Shown one piece after another: positions 1-9,264 of a DNA stretch of 64,000 nt. Location: NCBI RefSeq assembly GCF_000764305.2, contig NW_025940854.1, positions 1 through 64,000 of the forward strand. Direction: 5' to 3'. The notes below the pieces were generated by a model. The model was not told the origin of the DNA. It made no database searches and saw only the letters and a list, made by a program, of their open reading frames with translations. Source of the stretch: Hyalella azteca (Eukaryota > Arthropoda > Malacostraca > Amphipoda > Hyalellidae). A program made the translations under genes and the position numbers. Position 1 is the stretch's first letter. Every line of letters begins with the position of its first letter.

Positions 1-286
1 GAATTACACCTGACAATAACCTCTAGTACGAACTTCCCTGTCCTTCGAACGTGATATTTAAAATAAGAGTTTAAAGTAGTAATTGTTTAGCAGTTCAAGC
101 CTCAGGAAATAATTACTTGAATTAACACCTGACAATAACTTCTAATACGCAGAAGTTTCACGAATTGTCCAATATATGGCTGCTATACATGTATGTGCGC
201 CCCCTCAGAAATTGAAAGAAAATAACTTATTGTTAGAAATAAAGCAGTGAACAAAACAAACAACTTTAAGACCAAGCCTCAAGTGT

Positions 287-358
287 TACCTGTCCGTTAA
301 ATTTGTCGGTCACTTCTTTGTAGAGGTTCAAGTCAAAGAAGTATCCAAGTATCCGTTA
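287..358 (-). repeat. Outlying diverged fifth copy of ACC exon 13 boundary
   Basis: In the minus sense it reads [19 protein letters not shown] followed by gtaaca. Its differences from exon 13 are largely at third codon positions (AAT/AAC, CTT/CTC, TAT/TAC). It is separated from the main array by a fold-back element. Confidence 0.8.
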
Positions 359-361
359 GAG

Positions 362-519
362 TGAAAAAAAATATAGCTCAGTACTCACTGCAGTGAGTGA
401 CAGAGAGCGCATTTTCTCGTCGACGACAACTTGAGGTCACGGACGGACAGACGGACAGACAGACGGACATGGCGAGCACAATAGTGCATTTTTCCATAAA
501 TGAGAAAATGCGCTAAAAA
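362..519 (+). mobile_element. Fold-back (MITE-like) element, copy 1
   Basis: It begins ctcagtactcactgcagtg and carries AGCGCATTTTCTC inverted against GAGAAAATGCGCT about 105 bp later. Between them is a (ACGGACAG)n run and atggcgagcacaatagtgca. Five copies occur in this window, one inverted. No coding capacity. Confidence 0.75.
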
Positions 520-547
520 TGAGACTTAATAGCGCATAACTAAAGCT

Positions 548-895
548 TTACCTACCAATTAAGTTTGTCACTTCTCTATAGAGATTCATGTTAAGGAAGT
601 ATCCAGACTCGTTGGATTGAACGAAATTAATGACTTACCTGTCCATTAACTTTGTCTGCCACTTCTTTATAAAGGTTCATGTCAAGGACGTATCCAAACT
701 CGTTGGATTGAACGAAATTAATGACTTACGTGTCCATTGAGCTTGTCTGTCACTTCTTTATAAAGATTCATGTCAAGGAAGTGTCCAGACTCGTTGGATT
801 GAACGAAATTAATGACTTACCTGTCCATTAAGTTTGTCTGTCACTTCTTTATAAAGATTCATGTCAAGGAAGTATCCAGACTCGTTGGAGAGCGT
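548..895 (-). repeat. 91-bp tandem array of ACC exon 13 donor boundary (4 adjacent copies)
   Basis: The unit holds the last 69 coding bases of exon 13 plus 22 intron bases starting gtaagt. Donors fall at 814-820, 723-729 and 632-638, an exact 91-bp period; a fourth, slightly shorter copy covers about 548-615. Each copy keeps an open frame related to [15 protein letters not shown] with a few substitutions, and a GT after the last codon. Confidence 0.9.
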
Positions 896-1024
896 GAGGC
901 GTATGGGCACAGTGTGATGCTGAGGGCTGTGCCGGATGAGCATCTTAATTTCGGCCTGCAGCACTCGCAAGCTCCACAAACGACGCCCGTAGCGGTTCAC
1001 GATCGACCTGATCGAGTCTTGGAT
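821..1024 (-). CDS. ACC: ACC exon 13 (just before carboxyltransferase domain)
   Basis: It encodes [19 protein letters not shown] and [18 protein letters not shown] and ends NGQ at a consensus donor (cag|gtaagt). In the protein this lies hundreds of residues after exon 12, so intervening exons are missing at the N at 1150. The acceptor (tcctgggcag at 1025) is my best choice but is weak. Its last 69 bases begin a tandem array towards lower coordinates. Confidence 0.85.
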
Positions 1025-4000
1025 CTGCCCAGGATGATATCATCAAGTTTTCAATTTTTGAATGCGGATAATATAATCTGGGTGACTATTTTCACCAATA
1101 AACTAGTGCCAATTTTCGGCCCTAATGTTCAAAACACATACTACGAATANACTCGCCTCAATTTCGGCGTAGGGGCTGCCGGCAGTCACGTGAGCGCCGT
1201 CTTCCTCCAGGAAGTTCAGGAGTTTGCCAGGTGCTGTTGACCGTAGCAGGCTTGGGTCGCTCTCCTTCTCAAAAATGCAGGTCTGATGCCCTATGTTAAG
1301 GCGGTACCTAGAAAAAGACAATATTTCGTCTTTTTTCAGTCTCGCTCCATTGAAAAGTTACTTCTTATTACGGGAATTTTGTAATGTTACGCGACTTGAT
1401 TAAGGCGGTACCTAGAAAAAGACAATATTTCATTATTTTTCATCGTTATTTAGTCTCGCTCCTTTGAAAAATTACTTCTTATTACGGGATTTTTGTAATG
1501 TTACACGAGTTGAGGAATGGAAAATGAACATAAAATCATATTTGAAATTTGAATGATAAGGAAATGTCTAACCAAAGTGAAAAATAAGAAATCAAGAATA
1601 CAGATTGATCCTATTAACCAAGCCAACAAACAATACCCAGTGACAAAACAACAAAAACAATTATGAACGTTATTGACAGATTAATGAATTTATGAATAGC
1701 TTTTCTACATCGATAATGAAATAAATTTTTAGTTGTTCATCATTTTATTGTGTTAACATAATAAAATTATTAGTACCGGTATGTTATAATCAATCCCATA
1801 TATATCAAAATTCAGGTTAAAAAAGAAATCCACTGCCCTTTAGGATGAAAAAAATTGGCAAAAGCAGACAGCAATTATATATTTTATATACCTACTTGTT
1901 GACTTTGATCAGTATATCCATCACGAAAATTTAGCTAGAACCCCCATCATAGACCATTTCCGAATTATAAATAAAATATGCGTTTAAAAATTGCTATTTA
2001 AAGACAACACTTCTGAACAATCCAGTACGTATCTTGGATGTTACACATGTACAATGAATTTCTAATTTCGTTTTCAAATATTGAAAAAAAAAATTATTCT
2101 TCAAATTTTTTTAAGATATCAAAATTTTTTAAATTTTAGTCTCTGATTTTATGCAATTGTGCAAAATTTCAGATCAATTGGACAGGTCAAATTGTGTCAT
2201 ATATGGATTATAAGATTTGTATGAAACGAAATTATTTTTTCAATTTTTTTTTGAATATTGAAATAAAAAAATTTTTAATTTATAAAATTATTTACTCTGT
2301 CAATTGATTCATGCATTTTCTCCAACTTTACGCAATTGCGCCAAATTTCAAATCGATTGGACAGGTAGAAGTGTGTTAAATATCGATTAAAAGATTTGTA
2401 GCAGACAGACAGACAGACAAGAAGTGAAGTTAAAGAGAAGTGTTGTAATAATAATAAATGGCAAGAGCAGATAGAAATCACTTCTTATGTTCGATCAAAG
2501 ATCTGTCACAATATTATAACTGAAAAATATGTGTTTAAAAATTACTTTTTAAAGACAACACTTCTAAAGAATCCAGTGTCTCCTATGTTACACACGTACA
2601 ATGAATTTATTACTTTATTTGTAAATATTAATAAGATAATTTTAAAATTTTTTTTAAATGTTAACCAAATTTTATATTTATAAAATTATTTATTCTGACA
2701 ATTGATTCATGCATTGTCTCCAGCTTTATGCAAGTGGCAAAATTTCAGAATGATTGGACAGGTAGAAGTGTGTCAAATATCGATTATAAGATTTGTAGCA
2801 GACAGATAAACAAACAAGAAGTAAAGTTAAAGGGAAGTGTTGGAAAAAGAAAATACATTTTTTTTAGAATTAAAAAATCTACGGCAAAAGCGGTGAGCTA
2901 TTACTTGTCGACTTTGGTCAATGTACTTATCACGAAATTCAATCAGAAATACAAAAAAAAAAATCAAAGGCTATTTTGCAATTAAAAAATCAAAGGCTAT
3001 TTTGCAATTAAAAAATCAAAGGCTATTTTGCAATTAAAAAAACAATGGCGATAGCATGCAGCTATTAATTGTCGACTTCGGTCAATGTACTTATCACGAA
3101 ATTCAATCAGAAATACAAAAAAAAAAACAAGGCTATTTTGCAATTAAAAAAAATAATGGCGATAGCATGCAGGATTTACTTGTCGACTTCATTTTGCAGG
3201 TAAGTGGTGTGGCTATGGCCGTCAACGGAGATGAGGAGACCTCCGTCGGTCATACGCAGCACATCCACCAGCTTATGCGATCCGTTGAGCGTGAGGAAGA
3301 ACTGCGCTGGTCCCGTCTTGGCGACATTCAAGTTATACTTCATGCCTGAGCCTATGAGCTCAACGTCCACAACATTGTTCAGAGACTTCAGAGGGAGAAC
3401 CTGACCTCTGAAAATTATTGATTAATTGCAACATACCTTCAACTGAATATTGAAATAAAGAAGCAAACTACAACTTCATGCTAAGGTCAGTGAAAAATTT
3501 CTTTGCGCTAGAATATAGAATATTCAGTATCAGACATGTTCTCTATCTGGAAACCGACCAGCAACAGAGGGCAAAAATATTCGGATTGAGACATCACCAA
3601 TTTGATACAACACCAGTTTAAAACAAGGAATACTTACTTCTCCAAAGAGTTGTGGAAATGATTGATAGCGTCTTGTATTTTACTATCAGTGATGTGCACG
3701 GCCGTACAGAGGACCGCCACGACCATGTCAGGTTTCTTGCCTTGCACGCGTTGTGAAATCAAACTGTCAAGCCAGCCTGTGTCTGTAGAGAGTACAGGAA
3801 AAACTAAGCATGAGAAACGAATAAATCCTTATTAACATTTCTTAAATCGAAATGCGCAAGTTGAGAAAATTCTAACAAACCGTGAAAAGTTGACTCGTAG
3901 GCAGCTAAGAATTTTGAAGGATTTAAATCAATTGCTGAGTTCATAAGGTGGCGACAAATTATTCAAAATGTGTTCAGATCTATGGAAAATAATTCATTTG

Positions 4001-7000
4001 CATTACTTTGGAGTGGTTTCAGTTTATACATAATTTTTTCGTCACGAACACCAAAACCACAAGAAAAAAAAAAGATTGCGACATGAATTTCTCAATGATG
4101 AACAAACCAATTGTATTGTCTTGAAACGTGGAAGTTTCCAGCAGGGAGATGAGATAGTCAACGATGGTACGGAAATCGCCTCTGATTGATAGCTCCTTCA
4201 ATGCTACTATCAAATTTCTGCAAAGAATAAAACGGAACTCAATGAAGAAACTGAAATCTCACCGTGCATGGTGCAATATATATTGCAATAGCAGGAACGC
4301 TAGTCGAGAAAAACTGTTATTTAAGATAGCAGGGCAGTTTTTCAGCTGATAATCCATCAATATGCTTCAACTAACACAACATTCGTAATGAATAATTGAA
4401 AGTACAAGATAAGGGAGCTCGAGTCACTCACTTCCTGGCGTCCTCCCTGTTCTCGCCCCAGGCGAAGCAGTGGCCAAATTGAGAGTCTGCGTACTCGTGC
4501 AGGCCGCCTGACGCTGACACGCTGAAGTAGCCCCAAACATGCTTGCTGCTGCGGAAATTAAGCTCCTTCACTGAACCTGAACTTGGTTTGAAACCTGTCA
4601 ATCATCGAAGACGAGCTCTGTGTCTCCCCAGGGAAGCTCGCCGTACAGCACACGAATGCAACGAATGCGTGACAGCGATAATCCCATCGCCACCTAAATA
4701 ATAACAATCAGACTGCCGTTACGAATAAATCTGGACTTAATTATAATAAATGGCTAACTCAGAGTGACGAATATCATCTGTAAAATTGTTTTGAATTTAA
4801 TATATTCTGAATATTTTCAATTTAACATGACTTCGAAAACATTAAAAATAATCTTTATAGTTTCAAGAATGTAAAATGTAAATGAAACTTCAATATTTAA
4901 AAACTAAAAATGTAAATTTAATTATAACAATAATTGTAAACAACGAATTCCAGAGCCATTAATACAAGTATACGTATCTAGGATAGAAATCTGAAAGGAA
5001 TTGAAAGCCCTAAGAACTTCCGGGACTTCGATCCTTCACCGTGCATCTCCAGCCTATCATTGATTCTAATGGAAGCGAAGTCTAATAATGAAGGAATTTT
5101 ATTTGCACTAATTGTCTATTTTCACTAATTGTCTCTATTTTGCCTGAGTAACTCAAACTTCTAGTTTCATTTTGCAGATAGTTGCTTGAATTAGTTATGG
5201 GAAATATAGACCACCCTATTGAGTGAAGATGAAAATCGATATCAATTCGTACTTGAGATAGATTTTACAGACTGAAAGAGCCGATAACCACAAACAGAAC
5301 CAATTCTACATTAGTACAGCAATGCAGTCGGTAGTTTTTCGGTTGTTGGAAACTTGAATCTTAGAGATCAAACTGACTGAATATGGCAGCGCACCTGGAG
5401 TTGCGCTGCTGGCAAGTTGATGTCCGTGATCATTTCCGTGCAGGGATGTTCTACTTGAAGTCGAGGGTTCAGCTCCAAGAAGTAGAAGTTGGCATCGTTA
5501 TCATACAAGTACTCGACAGTGCCAGCGTTCACGTACCCAACGACCTTTGCAAGCTTAACAGCAGCCTGCAAAGTGAACAAAATATTAATATTCTCATCCT
5601 TCGCGAGCTTAACAGCAGCCTATAAAAAGAACACACTACCAATTATAGTTCACTACTTATAGTTCACTAATTATAGTTCAACACACTACCTTAGCCGCAG
5701 CCTACAGAGTGAACCCACTATTAATTAATATTCTAATCCATTGCAAACTTACAGTAACTGTACCCTAGAAAGAGAACATACTACCAATTAAAGTTCTAAT
5801 TAGGAGGAACCAAATCAGAAAGCTGAAAAATTCACGTTGTCAATAATAAGAGAGCTATAATGTTAATCCTTAGACAACATTGAATTTAACACGATTGCAT
5901 TATATAACACCAAGTTAATATGTTATAAATCCCTAGCTAGTTTGAAATGCATCAGTAAGATTTCAAAATGCTAGCATCGGTATAATCATCAAGGATGCCT
6001 TCACAATCAAATATTATAAATCAAAACCTGTTCCATTTTCCAGAAAACGTCAGGCTTAGCGATGACACATGGTGCTTCTTCAAGAATTTTCTGATGTCGC
6101 CGCTGCACGGAGCAGTCACGGCCGAACAGAGAAATAGCATTGCCGTATTGGTCAGCAATGATTTGAACTTCTAAATGTCGTGCGCACTTGGCAAGCTTCA
6201 TGATGAAAATTGGCGATCCTGGTACTTCAGCTTGCACCTGTAAAGTAGGACTGGGTGAGAGAAAACTGATGAATTCAATTACAAATCAAAAGAATTAACC
6301 TGGAATCCTAGATAAATGAAATCGTTGGTCTACTTAAATAAAAACGGCTTCAAGAAATGATTCAAATTTGTCAACAAAAAAAAGGAATGGTTTACCATCT
6401 TCGAAATCATCATTGAATACAGTGTGCTTCACAACAGTCACTTCATCCGAAGTATAAATAGAGGATCTTTGCTAATCGTATCCATATTCACTTGAAATGT
6501 GCACGCATAAACCTCCCGAGTTGGTAAACAAGGGGAAATAAATGGTAAAAAATATTTTTGTCATGAACCTGAGTTTTATAACATCAACTTGAATTACTAT
6601 CTATTATACTATCAACTAACGCATAGTGCAACAATTTTGAGGTTTTAGAATACAGGATAATGAAAAAATTCAATGAAGTCGAAATTACATGCAAGAATAA
6701 TGGGAATGTTTCTACATTCCCAGAGAATAGTAACAAGTTTATAGTCTCCTACGACTTACTTGTCTGTACAAAGCAGGCAACGAGTCCTCGCTCTCAACCT
6801 TCCTGATGCCTTTACCGCCTCCACCTTCTGAAGCTTTGATCATGATAGGCAAACCAATGCGTTGCGCGGCCGCCATGGCCTCTTCAACGCTGTGCACGCA
6901 GCCACGCTCGTACAGATCGCGCGGTATAGACACGCGCGGTGATCCATCAGCGGCTTCCGTCATTTCAGCTTGGAGGCCTGTAGTTCGATTGGGATACTTT

Positions 7001-9094
7001 AAATTTAATGTCAGATAAGAGAAGTTGGATTCTTTAAGCATAATGTCAGATAATAGGAGTTGGATTCTTGGTAATGTTAGAAAGAAGAGTTGGATTCTTC
7101 AAATATAATGTTAGATAATGCAAGTCGGGTTCTCTAAATTTAATGTCAGATAAGAGGAGTTGGATTCTTGAAATGTAATGCCAGAGAAGAGGAGTTTGAT
7201 TCTCTAAATAAAACACCAGATAATACCAAGAGCAATAAATATGTGACATTGTCAACCATCGGAGAGGAGCAATACTATTAGGAGAGCAGTACAATATTAA
7301 TAGGATTCCTTCTTCTCATGATAATATTATGAACAATGTGTTTTTGAATTTGATTATAAAATGAGAAATCTGGTCCAAAATTCAGATCCAAACATTAAAA
7401 TAGTCTTATCTGACGGTAAACCTATAAACCACCTGATGGCTAACTAGAGTAACATGCCAGTAAATCAGGTCTTCAAATGTGTGACTATGAACTTATCAAA
7501 TATATCTACGCCATGATTTCTCAATATGGGTGCGTTTGAGTTCAACAGAAGGTTATTATAAATTCGTAGGTATTCTTGCATGAAGTATGATGGTCACTCA
7601 CCAGATCCTGACCAAGGCAGTGTGGGGATATTTGCAGTTTGAGCAACAATGCTAGAAGCAATTTTGTCACCGAGGAACCACATAGCTTGTTGTGGTGGAC
7701 CCAGAAATGCTATGTTGTTCTTGGCCAGTTTTGCTGCAAACAAATAAATATGTTAAATAATGTTATGAAAATAAAATGATGAAAAATAAACCATTTGGAT
7801 GTCCACGACTGAGTTTTTTACCTACTCATTACTCACTCATTTTATACCCACTGTACTGAGAACAAAGCATTATTGAAATAAAATTTAATCTATAATTGCA
7901 GCAAAGACTGTTGGGATTTCATCATATAGTAAGCATATTATGCACACAACTACAAGGAAAGAAAATTCCACAAAATTCAATTTCCAAATGAGGAAAGGAT
8001 AGTAAATGTGGAAATTAACTAATATATTACCTGGCAGCAAGGGGTTCTCAGAAGCATGTCCCCAGCCTGCCCACACGGCATCTACTTGGAATCGAACAGC
8101 AAGATCAACAATGAGCTTCACATTGGCATAGTTGTTGTTGTTGGCACCACCAGGGACTTGAACTGTTCTGTCTGCCAGCTTGATGTAGTCAGCACCAGCT
8201 GAAAAATAGTTTGGAAGATTACTAGGTTATCTTAAATTTTTCCCCATTGTAACTCAGTTTTCAGTTTTTTCTTCTGAAGCATAAAAAAAATTAATATGGT
8301 GTGGTACGGTATTACAATCTTTAGAGGTATAACTATAGATAGACACTCTATTAACTTGAAATACTTTTATTATTTACTTTATAGCTGAAAGCTTATCAAG
8401 GAAACATTTACCAGCAGATGGTTTACCATAAATAAAAATTTAGCACCTATTACATCCATGACCATCTAATGCATTGCCACCATTAAGAATTTTATAAATA
8501 AAAAATGCATGAAGAAACTATGGATAAAATTAGGTACCGTAACACTACACAAAATGAAACTCACCTTTCAAATCTTCTTCTGTAACCATAACAACAAACT
8601 GGATTTGTCTATCATTTTTGAAAATTTCATATGACCAACGCCGGATGCTGTGCATACACTTCACAGCTGCAATTCCATTGTTGGCAATCAGTACCTGAGA
8701 AATTGCACACAAAGAAGAGCATGAAATACAATGATCTGATGGTTAAATACAATGTAAAATATTGGCACACAGTACTTAAGCATTTGGTATCTAAGAAATA
8801 CTGCAATCAGTTCCTATGAAATGGCATACAATAAGATTAACTAAAATAGTCAAAGATCCATTAATAATAAAGTAGGAGCATGTAGAAATGCTTATTTAAA
8901 GACCACTTCAAGCATTTCCTTGAACAAGAATTCAAGAATTAAAATCAACATAGAAAACAATAATCAATAAATTATTTGGTAAACAACTTGCAACCCACAG
9001 AATTGATGGCTTTAGTGCCTCCCATCCTGCGAACAAATTCTTCAGGTGATGCCACGCTGAAGTGACTACTTGAGTCCTTTGGCTTCTCAGCCAT
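821..9094 (-). CDS. ACC: Acetyl-CoA carboxylase, 5' part of gene (multi-exon, incomplete)
   Basis: Thirteen exons on the minus strand join in consistent phase into a eukaryotic multidomain acetyl-CoA carboxylase, the cytosolic enzyme that makes malonyl-CoA from acetyl-CoA, bicarbonate and ATP using biotin (family knowledge). Visible in order: the biotin carboxylase N-lobe ([12 protein letters not shown]), [13 protein letters not shown], the glycine-rich ATP-grasp loop ([12 protein letters not shown]), the signature [16 protein letters not shown], then sequence leading into the biotin carrier domain ([21 protein letters not shown]). The start is the ATG at 9094: its exon has an in-frame TAG five codons after its acceptor. 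Two losses make the gene as written non-functional. Part of exon 8 is missing, and everything between the biotin attachment site and the pre-carboxyltransferase exon is missing at the N at 1150. The carboxyltransferase domain lies beyond the left edge. I read these as assembly losses, though a pseudogene cannot be excluded. Confidence 0.93.
1157..1307 (-). CDS. ACC: ACC exon 12 (start of biotin carrier domain)
   Basis: The acceptor (tttttctag) and split lysine codon match exon 11. The peptide [20 protein letters not shown] continues to [13 protein letters not shown], immediately before the biotinylated MKM motif. The coding match stops at 1157 and is followed by gcgagt and then an N (1150). 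This could be a rare GC donor (gag|gcgagt), since the phase would be 0, or simply the contig end. The MKM motif is not seen anywhere in the window. Confidence 0.9.
1299..1503. repeat. 104-bp tandem duplication of ACC exon 12 acceptor region
   Basis: GCGGTACCTAG starts at 1301 and again at 1405, followed in both copies by a gaaaaagacaatatttc run and then a shared TTACTTCTTATTACGGGA block. The acceptor AG of exon 12 is therefore present twice. Confidence 0.85.
2140..2850. repeat. Intronic repeat family, about three diverged copies
   Basis: The blocks at about 2150-2225, 2285-2440 and 2690-2850 share aatttcaaatcgattggaca and taaaagatttgtagcagac, then an (acag)n run and aagtgaagttaa. It looks like a dispersed noncoding repeat inside the ACC introns. 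I do not recognise the family. Confidence 0.6.
2880..3190. repeat. Tandem copies of ACC exon 11 donor boundary
   Basis: The block containing ttgtcgacttcggtcaatg, then tatcacgaaattcaatcag, occurs at about 2900-2990 and 3060-3150. The true exon 11 boundary (ttgtcgacttc) follows at 3180. A 30-bp sub-repeat (aaaaaatcaaaggctatttt) is present three times between. A weaker copy lies near 1890-1930. Confidence 0.75.
3180..3407 (-). CDS. ACC: ACC exon 11 (before the biotin carrier domain)
   Basis: Acceptor atttttcag-like, donor caa|gtaaat. It contains [31 protein letters not shown] and [20 protein letters not shown], the segment that precedes the biotin domain. The donor boundary (GAAGTCGACAAG) recurs in diverged copies near 3070, 2905 and 1890. 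Confidence 0.93.
3638..3782 (-). CDS. ACC: ACC exon 10
   Basis: Acceptor ctacag, donor gaa|gtaagt. It reads [20 protein letters not shown] and ends INHFHNSLE with a split lysine codon. Phase matches both neighbours. Confidence 0.92.
4108..4217 (-). CDS. ACC: ACC exon 9
   Basis: Acceptor tttgcag, donor ttg|gtttgt. It completes a split lysine codon from exon 8b and reads [17 protein letters not shown], then [18 protein letters not shown], as in animal ACCs. Confidence 0.94.
4432..4594 (-). CDS. ACC: ACC exon 8b (end of biotin carboxylase)
   Basis: It begins after gattgacag in phase 1 and ends at gaa|gtgagt. The peptide is [20 protein letters not shown] then [19 protein letters not shown] and [11 protein letters not shown], a near-perfect family match. 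It sits only a few bases from truncated exon 8a. Confidence 0.93.
4601..4693 (-). CDS. ACC: ACC exon 8a, truncated
   Basis: It starts in phase 0 after a ttatttag acceptor. It reads [20 protein letters not shown] then [11 protein letters not shown] and reaches an in-frame TGA. The family continues for about 20-25 more residues (a PSGHVIAARITSENPDE-like stretch) that are absent. The sequence passes straight into gattgacag, an acceptor-like end, and then exon 8b. The end of this exon and most of the following intron are therefore missing. Confidence 0.82.
5395..5565 (-). CDS. ACC: ACC exon 7 (biotin carboxylase signature)
   Basis: 57 codons, phase 0 to phase 0, acceptor tttgcag and donor cag|gtgcgc. 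It carries [13 protein letters not shown] and [16 protein letters not shown], the second carbamoyl-phosphate-synthase/biotin-carboxylase signature with its catalytic-site residues. The acceptor boundary is repeated about three more times in diverged form between 5600 and 5800. Confidence 0.95.
5546..5800. repeat. Tandem copies of ACC exon 7 acceptor boundary
   Basis: The true boundary gcaagcttaacagcagcctg (5549-5568) is followed by diverged copies starting near 5600, 5690 and 5740. Each keeps some of gagcttaacagcagcct and a tail like aagaacacactaccaatta. Confidence 0.75.
6028..6237 (-). CDS. ACC: ACC exon 6 (biotin carboxylase)
   Basis: 70 codons in phase 0, acceptor tttacag and donor cag|gttttg. 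It includes [40 protein letters not shown] and the terminal WKMEQ, closely matching the family. Confidence 0.95.
6760..6977 (-). CDS. ACC: ACC exon 5 (ATP-grasp loop)
   Basis: It enters in phase 1 after a ctacag acceptor and leaves in phase 0 at caa|gtaagt. The peptide [20 protein letters not shown] is the glycine-rich ATP-binding loop of biotin carboxylase. The intron beyond the acceptor (6990-7220) holds a run of about six diverged copies of a GAGTTGGATTCT-containing unit of about 36 bp. Confidence 0.95.
6990..7220. repeat. Short tandem repeats in ACC intron 4
   Basis: About six diverged units of roughly 36 bp around GAGTTGGATTCTT and AATGTCAGATAA, next to the exon 5 acceptor. Confidence 0.7.
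7602..7733 (-). CDS. ACC: ACC exon 4 (biotin carboxylase)
   Basis: 44 codons between a tttgcag acceptor and a g|gtgagt donor, phase 1 to phase 1. The peptide contains [16 protein letters not shown] and [11 protein letters not shown], as in animal ACCs. Confidence 0.95.
8031..8198 (-). CDS. ACC: ACC exon 3 (biotin carboxylase)
   Basis: The phase-1 entry after a ttttcag acceptor matches exon 2. The peptide contains [18 protein letters not shown] and [16 protein letters not shown], hallmark eukaryotic ACC sequence. The donor (g|gtaata) leaves in phase 1. Confidence 0.95.
8565..8694 (-). CDS. ACC: ACC exon 2 (biotin carboxylase N-lobe)
   Basis: It is bounded by a tctcag acceptor and an ag|gtgagt donor, and enters in phase 0 and leaves in phase 1. 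It encodes 43 residues beginning [16 protein letters not shown] and ending [10 protein letters not shown], the strongly conserved first strands of the biotin carboxylase domain. A diverged copy of its acceptor boundary lies at 8801-8831. Confidence 0.93.
8681..8831. repeat. Duplicated ACC exon 2 acceptor boundary
   Basis: ggcaatcagtacctgagaaa (8683 on) recurs as tgcaatcagttcctatgaaa (8802 on), each followed by t(t/g)gca(c/t)acaa. The spacing is about 120 bp. Confidence 0.7.
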
Positions 9095-9163
9095 CTTGGA
9101 GGTTTGCTGGTTTCCTGTCCAACTTGCACTTCTGCTTGAGTGTTTCTACTGCAGTATTAAAGT
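8999..9163 (-). CDS. ACC: ACC exon 1 (5' UTR end and first 32 codons)
   Basis: The acceptor (ttttattacag) is at 9164 and the donor (ct|gtgggt) follows 8999. Coding runs 9094-8999, 32 codons ending in a phase-0 boundary. The peptide begins MAEKPKDSS and ends [15 protein letters not shown], matching the segment that precedes the biotin carboxylase core in animal ACCs. An in-frame TAG upstream within the exon supports the start. The acceptor region is duplicated, with 45 identical bases at 9220-9264. Confidence 0.9.
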
Positions 9164-9264
9164 CTGTAATAAAAAATGAAATACTAATGAAAACTAATTA
9201 ATGAAAACTAATGAATCATTTAAAGTCTGTAATAAAAAATGAAATACTAATGAAAACTAATTAA
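9157..9264. repeat. Duplicated ACC exon 1 acceptor boundary
   Basis: 45 bases beginning ttaaagtctgtaataaaaaa at 9157-9201 are repeated identically at 9220-9264. This covers seven exon bases, the acceptor and its pyrimidine tract. Confidence 0.9.

Noticed and set aside
1..160. Short direct repeat acacctgacaataac(c/t)tcta at 6 and 124
   Set aside because: Real but very short; no structure or gene association that I can defend.
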